The notes under the pieces are model-generated. The model saw nothing but the letters and a program-made list of their open reading frames with translations, had not been told where the DNA came from and ran no database searches. From NCBI GenBank assembly GCA_001802655.1, contig MGZO01000124.1, forward strand, positions 25,462-31,389: a stretch of DNA of 5,928 nucleotides. The letters are read 5' to 3'. The stretch comes from Hydrogenophilales bacterium RIFOXYD1_FULL_62_11. GTDB taxonomy: Bacteria; Pseudomonadota; Gammaproteobacteria; Burkholderiales; Thiobacillaceae. Below, piece by piece: positions 1 through 5,256 of the stretch. The stretch's first letter is position 1. Each line of letters starts with the position of its first letter. The position numbers and the translations under genes were made by a program.

Positions 1-1131
1 AATGTCCGCGCAACTGCCAACCGATAGATGCCCGCCCGGCACACCCAAAATTTGGGCCGGTTTCCACGAAATCAGGTCTAGCGCCTGGGCCAGAGGTACA
101 CCCATTTCACGCGCCCATTTCAGGGTCAGCGGCAGCAGCAGTTCGACCCCGGAAGCGCCCGGCGCAGATTCACCGAAGGGAACCTGCTTTTCGTTTTCAT
201 CGACTGGCGTATGGTCGGAGCAGAGGGCATCAATGGAGCCGTCGCGCAGCGCCTCGCGGATGGCGTCGCGGTCGCGCAGACTGCGCAAAGGCGGACATAA
301 ATGCAGATTGGAATTGAAGCTGACGAGATCGTTTTCCGACAGGTGGACGTGGGTGGCGGCCACATCGCAACTGACCGCCAGGCCCTGCGCCTTGGCCGCG
401 CGCACCATCGCAATGCCGTCACGGGTGGACAGGCGCATCAGGTGAACGCGGGCGCCGGTTTCGCGCGCCAGCTGCAAGATGGTGGCCAGCGCCACGGTCT
501 CGGCCAGTGCGGGAATGCCGGGCAAACCGAGACGCGTGGCGACTGCGCCATCGTGGGCCACGCCATCCTGTGCCAGTGACACGTCCTGTGGCCGCAACCA
601 CAGGCTGAAACCAAAGGTGGCGGCGTATTCCATCGCGCGCAGCAGCACATGGGTGTCGGCAATCGGAGCGTCGGCCTGGGTAAAGGCGCGGCAGCCTGCC
701 TCCGTCAGCTCGGCCATTTCCGTGATCATTTTGCCTTCGAGCTTTTGCGTCAGTGCGCCGAGCGGGTAAACGCGCGGGCCGGGCAAATTCCGCGCGCGGA
801 ATTTCAGCATTTCGACCAGGCCGGGTTCATCCAGCGGCGGATCGGTGTCGGGCGGGCAGGCCAGCGACGTGATGCCCCCCGCAGCAGCGGCGAGCATTTC
901 GGATTCCAGCGTGGCCCGGTATTCGTAGCCGGGTTCGCGCAGCCGCACCGATAAATCAATGAGCCCGGGGCAGACGATCAGTCCGCTGGCGTCGATCGTG
1001 CGGTTGACGTGGAAATCGGCAGGGCGCTGGCCAATGGCGACGATTTTGCCGGCGGCGATGAAGAGGTCGGTGACTTCGTCACGTGCATTCATCGGGTCGA
1101 TCACGCGCCCGTTCTGGATATGGATTTTCAT
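1..1131 (-). CDS. pyrX: PyrX/PyrC' - catalytically dead dihydroorotase-like subunit of aspartate transcarbamoylase (3' end cut by window edge)
   Basis: The reading frame starts at ATG 1131-1129 and stays open to base 1, giving 377 residues; dihydroorotases of this type are usually about 420-430 aa, so roughly 50 C-terminal residues are missing. The fold is clear: PGLIDL..REPG at 55-68, AAAAGGITS at 81-89, RLGLPGIPALAE at 200-211, PPLR at 280-283, ALRDGSIDALCSDHTP at 294-309. The metal site is lost. The HxH after PGLIDL is Ser61-Val62-Arg63, the SDDG segment is TQAD (151-154), the second His of the HxxHxS motif is Arg233, the first of the tandem histidines near 260 is Thr260, and the final His of DHAPH is Val310. 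Asp306 remains. This pattern matches the non-catalytic PyrC'/PyrX of Pseudomonas-type class A ATCases, where it is needed for holoenzyme assembly. Its ATG overlaps the pyrB stop (ATGA), with a weak GGGGG upstream, so it is probably translationally coupled. Lack of activity is inferred from the missing residues. Confidence 0.93.
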   Translation of the reverse strand, partial: MKIHIQNGRVIDPMNARDEVTDLFIAAGKIVAIGQRPADFHVNRTIDASGLIVCPGLIDLSVRLREPGYEYRATLESEMLAAAAGGITSLACPPDTDPPLDEPGLVEMLKFRARNLPGPRVYPLGALTQKLEGKMITEMAELTEAGCRAFTQADAPIADTHVLLRAMEYAATFGFSLWLRPQDVSLAQDGVAHDGAVATRLGLPGIPALAETVALATILQLARETGARVHLMRLSTRDGIAMVRAAKAQGLAVSCDVAATHVHLSENDLVSFNSNLHLCPPLRSLRDRDAIREALRDGSIDALCSDHTPVDENEKQVPFGESAPGASGVELLLPLTLKWAREMGVPLAQALDLISWKPAQILGVPGGHLSVGSCADI

Positions 1132-2078
1132 GCCGCGCCCCCAGTCAGCATTGCCATCACCGCCATACGCACGGCGATGCCGTAGGTCACTTGCGGCAGA
1201 ATCACCGATTGCGGGCCGTCGGCCACGGCAGAATCGATTTCGACGCCACGATTCATCGGGCCTGGGTGCATCACGATGGCATCCGGTTTGGCGAGCGCGA
1301 GCTTCTCCGGGGTCAGCCCGAAGAACTTGAAATACTCCTGCGCGGAAGGCAGCCGCGCGCTTTTCATGCGCTCGTTTTGCAATCGCAGCATGATGATCAC
1401 ATCGCACCCCTTGAGTCCGGCTTCCATGTTGTGGAACACCTTGACGCCCATTTGCTCGATGCCGACAGGCAGCAGGGTCTTGGGGCCGATCACGCGCACT
1501 TCGGGCACGCCCAGTGTGGTCAGCGCATGGATCTGCGAGCGGGCGACGCGCGAGTGCAGCACGTCGCCGACGATGGCTACGGTCAGGTTGTGGAACGCGC
1601 CCTTGTAGCGCCGGATGGTGAACATGTCGAGCAGGCCTTGCGTCGGGTGCGCGTGGCGGCCGTCGCCTGCATTGACCACCGAAATGTGCGGCGCGACGTG
1701 GCGCGCGATGAAGTGCGCTGCGCCGGACTGGCCGTGACGCACGATGAACATGTCGGCATGCATCGCGGACAGGTTGTCGACGGTGTCGAGGATGGCTTCG
1801 CCCTTGCTCTGGCTGGAGGTGGAAATATTCAGATTGACTACATCGGCAGACAGACGCTTGGCGGCGATTTCAAACGTGGTACGGGTGCGCGTCGACGGCT
1901 CGAAGAACAGGTTGAAGATGCTCTTGCCGCGCAGCAACGGGACTTTTTTGACTTCGCGTTCGCCCACATCCATGAAGGATTCGGCGGTGTCGAGAATTTG
2001 CGTCAGGATGGCACGGGGCAGGCCATCGAGGGTCAGGAGGTGATGCAGTTTGCCGTCTTCTGTGAGTTGTAAGTTCAT
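1128..2078 (-). CDS. pyrB: Aspartate carbamoyltransferase catalytic chain
   Basis: This 316-aa protein transfers the carbamoyl group from carbamoyl phosphate to L-aspartate, the first committed step of pyrimidine synthesis in the cytoplasm. Key residues are all present: the carbamoyl-phosphate loop FFEPSTRTRTTFE (58-70), Lys92 in the SKGE loop, Arg114 in IVRH, HPTQ at 144-147, Arg177 in HSRVARS, LRLQ at 231-234 and HPGPMNRGVEI at 271-281. So the enzyme should be active. About 15 residues precede the usual start of the catalytic fold (DGKLHHLLTLDGL region). Such an extension is typical of class A chains of Pseudomonas type, where it carries nucleotide-effector binding and pairs with PyrX; that function is inferred here. 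The start ATG at 2078 overlaps the pyrR stop as ATGA and no good Shine-Dalgarno sequence precedes it, pointing to coupled translation. The stop overlaps the pyrX start in the same way. No pyrI gene is seen. Confidence 0.97.
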   Translation of the reverse strand: MNLQLTEDGKLHHLLTLDGLPRAILTQILDTAESFMDVGEREVKKVPLLRGKSIFNLFFEPSTRTRTTFEIAAKRLSADVVNLNISTSSQSKGEAILDTVDNLSAMHADMFIVRHGQSGAAHFIARHVAPHISVVNAGDGRHAHPTQGLLDMFTIRRYKGAFHNLTVAIVGDVLHSRVARSQIHALTTLGVPEVRVIGPKTLLPVGIEQMGVKVFHNMEAGLKGCDVIIMLRLQNERMKSARLPSAQEYFKFFGLTPEKLALAKPDAIVMHPGPMNRGVEIDSAVADGPQSVILPQVTYGIAVRMAVMAMLTGGAA

Positions 2079-2569
2079 GCGAGTGAGAGCGTGAGGTGGC
2101 CGTCGTCGAGGCGGGAGAGATTGATATTCTGGTGTTTCGGTACGTTGAGCGTAAGGCCGACGAAATCCGGGCGGATCGGCAGTTCATGGTTGCCGCGATC
2201 AATCAAGACCGCGAGCCGGATCGTCGCCGGGCGGCCATAGTCGAACAACTCGTTCATCGCCGCGCGCACCGTGCGCCCGCTGTGCAGCACGTCGTCCACC
2301 AGCAGGATGTCGCGGCCTTCCAGATCAAACGGCAGGTTGGATGGCTTGACCTGCGGGTGCAGGCCAATGCGTGAGAAGTCGTCGCGGTAAAACGAGATAT
2401 CGAGCGTGCCCAGCGGCTGGGGGCATTTCAGCAGCGCATGCAGGCGTTCGGCCACCCATACGCCGCCGGTGTGGACACCGACGATGAACGTGTCGGGGGT
2501 GAGCGTGGGCGCGATGGCGTCAGCGAGTCGGGTAATGAGCGTGTGAGCTTCAGGCAATGAGGCGTTCAT
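2075..2569 (-). CDS. pyrR: PyrR: bifunctional pyrimidine operon regulator / uracil phosphoribosyltransferase family
   Basis: A 164-aa type I phosphoribosyltransferase. The PRPP-binding motif ILLVDDVLHSGRT lies at 88-100, followed by VRAAMNELFDYGRP (101-114). YRDDFSRIG (61-69) and LIDRGNHELPIRPDFVG (122-138) are PyrR hallmarks. Family members make UMP from uracil and PRPP, and in Firmicutes they also bind pyr mRNA to cause attenuation. The C-terminal basic segment used for RNA contact in Bacillus (TSKSEKV-like) reads KHQNIN here, and no attenuator fits upstream because the gene starts inside ruvX, so RNA-based control is doubtful. The start at 2569 was chosen because AAGG (2581-2578) sits 8 nt upstream and the protein then begins like its family; the frame is open further upstream to 2737, but that part is only ruvX read out of frame. 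The gene overlaps the ruvX end by 20 nt and the pyrB start by 4 nt. Confidence 0.95.
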   Translation of the reverse strand: MNASLPEAHTLITRLADAIAPTLTPDTFIVGVHTGGVWVAERLHALLKCPQPLGTLDISFYRDDFSRIGLHPQVKPSNLPFDLEGRDILLVDDVLHSGRTVRAAMNELFDYGRPATIRLAVLIDRGNHELPIRPDFVGLTLNVPKHQNINLSRLDDGHLTLSLA

Positions 2570-2987
2570 CAAAAAAACCTTGCAAAATGAGTTGGGCGGC
2601 AACAGCGTCAACCAATGCCTTGTTTTTTTTGCCGTGGATGCCGCGGGCATGGAGTTCGGATTCGGCCGCCGTGCTGGTGTGGCGCTCGTCGATCCAGAAC
2701 ACCGGCAATTTGAAAGTGGATTCCAGTTTGCGCGCAAAGTTTCGCGCTACCCGTGTCATCTCATGCTCGCTGCCATCGACATGGGTCGGCAAGCCGAGCA
2801 CCAGCAACACGGGCTGCCATTCAGCGACAAGCTTGCTGATGGCGGCCAATCTCGCATCGGTGGAATCGGCCTGGATCACGGTGAGCGGGTGCGCCACGCC
2901 GATGGACAGTTCCCCCGAGGCCACGCCAGTCCGTTTCAGACCGAGGTCAAAGGCCAGCACCGTGCCGTGGGTATCTGCGTATTCCAC
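2550..2987 (-). CDS. ruvX: RuvX/YqgF: RNase H-fold putative pre-16S rRNA nuclease / Holliday junction resolvase-like
   Basis: This 145-aa cytoplasmic protein belongs to the YqgF/RuvX family, implicated in 5' end maturation of 16S rRNA in E. coli and able to cut branched or structured nucleic acids in some relatives. The RNase H-like core is intact: FDLGLKRTGVA (13-23) with Asp14, LVLGLP...DGSE (63-74), WIDERHTS (98-105) and ALVDAVAAQLIL (124-135) with Asp127. These acidic residues are the expected metal ligands. Length is normal for the family. The start is GTG at 2987-2985, 8 nt after the yqgE stop; no ATG fits and the Shine-Dalgarno sequence is poor, so coupling to yqgE translation is likely. 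A second in-frame GTG (codon 10) is a possible alternative start. Codons 120-122 form a run of eight A, and a run of seven T lies near the end of the gene, where it overlaps the pyrR signals. Confidence 0.95.
   Translation of the reverse strand: MEYADTHGTVLAFDLGLKRTGVASGELSIGVAHPLTVIQADSTDARLAAISKLVAEWQPVLLVLGLPTHVDGSEHEMTRVARNFARKLESTFKLPVFWIDERHTSTAAESELHARGIHGKKNKALVDAVAAQLILQGFFDERLIA
2578..2581 (-). promoter_or_regulatory. Shine-Dalgarno site of pyrR inside ruvX
   Basis: AAGG on the minus strand is separated from the pyrR ATG (2569-2567) by 8 nt that include a run of seven T. It lies in the last codons of ruvX and fixes the pyrR start, giving a protein of usual family length. Confidence 0.6.
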
Positions 2988-2995
2988 TGCGGGAT

Positions 2996-3556
2996 TCAGG
3001 CGTGCCCGGCTTCGTCGGACAGACTGGCGAAATCGATGCCGAGGAGTTTCATCGCGGCATCCAGGCGGGCTTCGGGCGCCAGGTCGAAAATCACCTGCGG
3101 ATCGGCCGCGACCGACAGCCAGGCGTTCTGCTTGATCTCCTCTTCGAGCTGGCCCGGTGACCAGCCCGCGTAGCCCAGCGACACCATGAATTTTTCCGGC
3201 CCTGTACCCTGGCTGACGGCTTCGAGGATGTCTTTCGAGGTGGTCAGGCTGATGGCATCGCTGACCGTGAGCGTGGAGCTGAAGGTCAACGGCGGCGTAT
3301 GCAGGACAAACCCGCGCTCGGTTTGCACCGGGCCGCCGAAATACACGATATCGCTGTGCAGGCGTTCGGGCAGGGGCAGACCGATCTGCTCGAACAGCGT
3401 GGATAAATCCAGGTCGATCGGTCGATTGACGACGACGCCCAAGGCACCCTGAGCGCTGTGCTCGCAGATGTAAGTCAGCGAGCCGTGGAAATTTGGATCG
3501 ACCATGTTGGGCATGGCGATCAGAAAATGGTGGGTGAGATTTACGGTATCCATCAT
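2996..3556 (-). CDS. yqgE: YqgE/AlgH family protein (UPF0301, DUF179)
   Basis: A 186-aa cytoplasmic protein of the UPF0301 family. Its biochemical function is not established; the Pseudomonas homologue AlgH was named for an effect on alginate regulation. Family signatures are all present: NLTHHFLIAMP (6-16), GALGVVVNRP (37-46), VYFGGPV (71-77), LGYAGWSPGQLEEEI (127-141) and NAWL (144-147). I chose the start at 3556 because GGAG (3565-3562) lies 5 nt upstream and homologues start just before NL.HHFLIAMP; the adjacent second ATG (3553) is equally possible, with 8-nt spacing. An upstream in-frame ATG at 3607 would add 17 residues not expected for the family and would leave only 33 bp to the divergent gene. 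It is the first gene of the minus-strand operon that continues into ruvX and the pyr genes, an order conserved in Pseudomonas and Betaproteobacteria. Confidence 0.94.
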   Translation of the reverse strand: MMDTVNLTHHFLIAMPNMVDPNFHGSLTYICEHSAQGALGVVVNRPIDLDLSTLFEQIGLPLPERLHSDIVYFGGPVQTERGFVLHTPPLTFSSTLTVSDAISLTTSKDILEAVSQGTGPEKFMVSLGYAGWSPGQLEEEIKQNAWLSVAADPQVIFDLAPEARLDAAMKLLGIDFASLSDEAGHA

Positions 3557-3640
3557 GGCTTCTCCATTGTAATCTGCCTCAAATCCGGCAAGCACCTCTT
3601 TTTGCATCCGTTTCCCTGACTATAGCGACACGCACCTCCC
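3557..3640. promoter_or_regulatory. Divergent intergenic region, yqgE operon / phr promoters presumed
   Basis: This 84-bp gap must carry signals for both divergent units. The hexanucleotide palindrome CTATAG (3620-3625) reads as TATAGC on the plus strand and TATAGT on the minus strand, both like a -10 box, so overlapping back-to-back promoters are possible. Matching -35 boxes are weak: the best plus-strand candidate, TTTGCA at 3601, gives a spacer of only 14 bp. A minus-strand TACAAT lies near 3572-3567 but would start transcription inside the yqgE Shine-Dalgarno sequence. Assignment of exact boxes is uncertain; only the regional role is well supported by gene orientation. Confidence 0.4.
3562..3565 (-). 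promoter_or_regulatory. Shine-Dalgarno site of yqgE
   Basis: GGAG, continuing as GGAGAAG on the minus strand, lies 5 nt before the ATG at 3556 and 8 nt before the ATG at 3553. It is the clearest ribosome binding site in the operon and decides against the longer start at 3607. Confidence 0.7.
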
Positions 3641-5071
3641 ATGCCTGAATACACCCGCGCCCTTGTCTGGTTTCGCCGCGACCTGCGCAACTACGATCAT
3701 GCCGCGCTCTACCATGCCCTGAAACAGGCGCGCGAAGTCGTCTGCGCCTTTGTTTTCGACCGCGAAATTCTGGATGCGCTGCCCGACCGCGCCGACCGCC
3801 GCGTCGAGTTCATCCACGCCAGCCTCGGCGAATTGCAGCAGGCCCTGCAGGCGCAGGGCGGCGGCCTCGTGGTCAGAGTCGGGACGGCGCGCGAGGAAAT
3901 CGTGCAGCTGGCGACCGAATATCAGGTCGAGGCGGTTTTCTTCAATCATGACGACGACCCCGCTGCACTGGCGCGCGATACCGCCATCGAAGCTGCGCTG
4001 CGTGAGCGCGATATAGCCGTTCATCACTACAAGGATGCGGTGATTTTCGAACGTGAGGAAGTGCTCACAATCGGAAAAACCACCTTCAGCGTGTTTACAC
4101 CCTATAAAAATGCCTGGTTCAAAACCCTGACACCGTTTTACCTGCGCGCCTATCCGGTCGATGCCTGGGTCGATCACCTGATACCCGCTTCAACGCCGAT
4201 TCCAGCCTTGTCCGACATGGGGTTTGCGTCCACCAATCTGCACGAATTGAAACTGCCCACCGGCATGGCAGGTGGCGCACAGCTATTCGAGGATTTCCTG
4301 CAGCGAATCGAGCGTTATCAGGAAGCGCGTGATTTTCCGGCAGTCAAAGGCGTGTCCTACCTGTCGGTGCATCTGCGCTTTGGCACGGTTTCCATCCGCC
4401 AGCTTGCCGCTGCGGCCTGGCAACAAGGCGGACGCGGCGCGCAGACCTGGCTGACCGAGCTGATCTGGCGGGATTTTTACCATCAGATTCTGTGGCACCG
4501 TCCCGATGTCGCCGCTGGGCATGCGTTCAAATTGCAATACGACGCGCTGCCCTGGCCGAATCCGGCCGGGCATTTTGAAGCGTGGTGCGAGGCACGTACC
4601 GGCTATCCGCTGGTTGATGCGGCCATGCGCCAGCTCAATCAGACCGGTTACATGCACAACCGGCTACGCATGGTGGTCGCGAGTTTTCTGACCAAGGATC
4701 TACTGGTCGACTGGCGGCTGGGCGAACGCTATTTCGCCGCCAGGCTGATCGACTTCGATCTCGCTGCCAACAATGGCGGCTGGCAGTGGGCGGCGTCGGT
4801 GGGCTGCGACGCGCAGCCCTGGTTCCGTATCTTCAACCCGGTCACGCAGTCGGAACGCTTTGATGCGCAAGGGAGGTTCATTCGCCGCTATCTGCCGGAG
4901 CTCACCCGAGTACCTGACGCATTCATCCATGCTCCGTGGCGCTTGCCCGTCGCGGAGCAACAGCAGGCGGGGTGCGTGATCGGACACGACTATCCGGCAC
5001 CGATTGTCGAGCACGCAGCGCAACGCGTTCGGGCGCTGGATTTATTCAAGAGCGCAGTGGCCAGGCCGTAA
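3641..5071 (+). CDS. phrB: Class I CPD photolyase (deoxyribodipyrimidine photo-lyase)
   Basis: This 476-aa flavoprotein uses blue/near-UV light to split cyclobutane pyrimidine dimers in DNA. The N-terminal antenna domain begins ALVWFRRDLR (7-16), followed by FTPYKNAW (152-159). The FAD-binding helical domain contains LSVHLRFGTVS (241-251), ELIWRDFYHQILWHRP (273-288), ARTGYPLVDAAMRQLNQTGY (318-337), MHNRLRM (338-344) and NNGGWQWAASVGCDAQPWFR (377-396). The electron-transfer tryptophans line up as Trp315, Trp358 and Trp381 (E. coli W306/W359/W382). Dimer-contact residues Glu273, Trp276, Asn340 and Trp383 are also present, so activity is expected. Length matches E. coli PhrB (about 470 aa). The start ATG agrees with the family N-terminus but lacks a Shine-Dalgarno sequence; CACCTCC directly precedes it. 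It is divergent from the yqgE operon and appears to be monocistronic. The antenna chromophore (probably a folate) cannot be fixed from the sequence alone. Confidence 0.96.
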   Translation: MPEYTRALVWFRRDLRNYDHAALYHALKQAREVVCAFVFDREILDALPDRADRRVEFIHASLGELQQALQAQGGGLVVRVGTAREEIVQLATEYQVEAVFFNHDDDPAALARDTAIEAALRERDIAVHHYKDAVIFEREEVLTIGKTTFSVFTPYKNAWFKTLTPFYLRAYPVDAWVDHLIPASTPIPALSDMGFASTNLHELKLPTGMAGGAQLFEDFLQRIERYQEARDFPAVKGVSYLSVHLRFGTVSIRQLAAAAWQQGGRGAQTWLTELIWRDFYHQILWHRPDVAAGHAFKLQYDALPWPNPAGHFEAWCEARTGYPLVDAAMRQLNQTGYMHNRLRMVVASFLTKDLLVDWRLGERYFAARLIDFDLAANNGGWQWAASVGCDAQPWFRIFNPVTQSERFDAQGRFIRRYLPELTRVPDAFIHAPWRLPVAEQQQAGCVIGHDYPAPIVEHAAQRVRALDLFKSAVARP

Positions 5072-5092
5072 TAGCTGAAAACAGGAATAAAA

Positions 5093-5164
5093 ATGGTGTG
5101 CTGCGCTTCAGTGGAATCAACTCAACAGGACACAGGTTGTCCCCCTGCGGCAGGTCGTGCATAG
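5093..5164 (+). CDS. Possible small ORF (23 aa), doubtful
   Basis: An ATG at 5093 follows AGGA (5083-5086) with a 6-nt spacer, a better ribosome site than those of most annotated genes here. It opens a 23-codon frame ending at TAG 5162-5164. The peptide begins MVCCASVEST, has three cysteines and has no membrane segment. It lies 21 nt after the photolyase stop, so it could be read from the same transcript. Its stop falls within the hairpin at 5141-5168. I recognise no family. A frame this short can arise by chance, so the main support is the Shine-Dalgarno match. Confidence 0.18.
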   Translation: MVCCASVESTQQDTGCPPAAGRA

Positions 5165-5168
5165 GGGG
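5141..5168 (+). repeat. Imperfect hairpin in the phr 3' region
   Basis: CCCCCT (5141-5146) and AGGGGG (5163-5168) can form a 6-bp G/C-rich stem over a 16-nt loop. An alternative inner inverted repeat, CCTGC-G-GCAGG (5144-5154), competes with it. No T-tract follows, so it is not a standard intrinsic terminator; it may be a 3' end structure for the photolyase mRNA or chance. Confidence 0.3.
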
Positions 5169-5174
5169 CGGGCG

Positions 5175-5203
5175 TTGACCCAAGTCCACAATCCACCAAT
5201 ACT
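5175..5203 (+). promoter_or_regulatory. Possible sigma70-type promoter for the MASE3 sensor gene
   Basis: TTGACC (5175-5180, 5 of 6 matches to the -35 consensus), a 17-bp spacer and AATACT (5198-5203, 4 of 6 to the -10 consensus) would start transcription near 5210, about 45 nt before the ATG at 5257. The overlap with the inverted repeat at 5186-5219 makes this interpretation compete with the terminator reading. Confidence 0.3.
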
Positions 5204-5227
5204 GACAATATGATTGTGGGTATTTTT
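5186..5227 (+). terminator. Inverted repeat with T-tract: candidate rho-independent terminator of phr (or operator)
   Basis: CCACAATC (5186-5193) pairs perfectly with GATTGTGG (5212-5219), with two further possible G-U pairs outside, over an 18-nt loop. TATTTTTG follows, with five T at 5223-5227. This fits an intrinsic terminator for the plus-strand photolyase transcript, though the stem is only moderately GC-rich and the loop is long. It begins 115 nt after the phr stop. Since it also spans a possible promoter for the downstream gene (TTGACC 5175-5180, 17 bp, AATACT 5198-5203), it may instead be a protein-binding operator. Confidence 0.5.
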
Positions 5228-5256
5228 GCTTCCCCAACCCGGAGCCTGCTTATTTA

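Noticed and set aside
1..1131. Active dihydroorotase PyrC
   Set aside because: The HxH pair and several other ligand positions are substituted, with the frame fully open; this is a coherent pseudoenzyme pattern rather than sequencing error.
1083..2072. 329-codon plus-strand open frame opposite pyrB
   Set aside because: It lies antisense to a full-length, motif-complete pyrB; its composition (rich in His, Arg, Gln, Asp) is that of a complement-strand shadow of a GC-rich gene, and no family is recognisable.
2570..2737. N-terminal extension of pyrR to the ATG at 2737
   Set aside because: The extra 56 residues are ruvX sequence read in another frame and do not resemble PyrR; the start at 2569 has AAGG at proper spacing.
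3557..3607. Longer yqgE start at 3607
   Set aside because: It adds 17 residues absent from the family and removes most of the divergent promoter space; GGAG before 3556 supports the shorter start.
3620..4177. 185-codon minus-strand open frame opposite the photolyase start
   Set aside because: It is antisense to the conserved photolyase N-terminus and shows no recognisable domain; it also lacks a convincing ribosome site.
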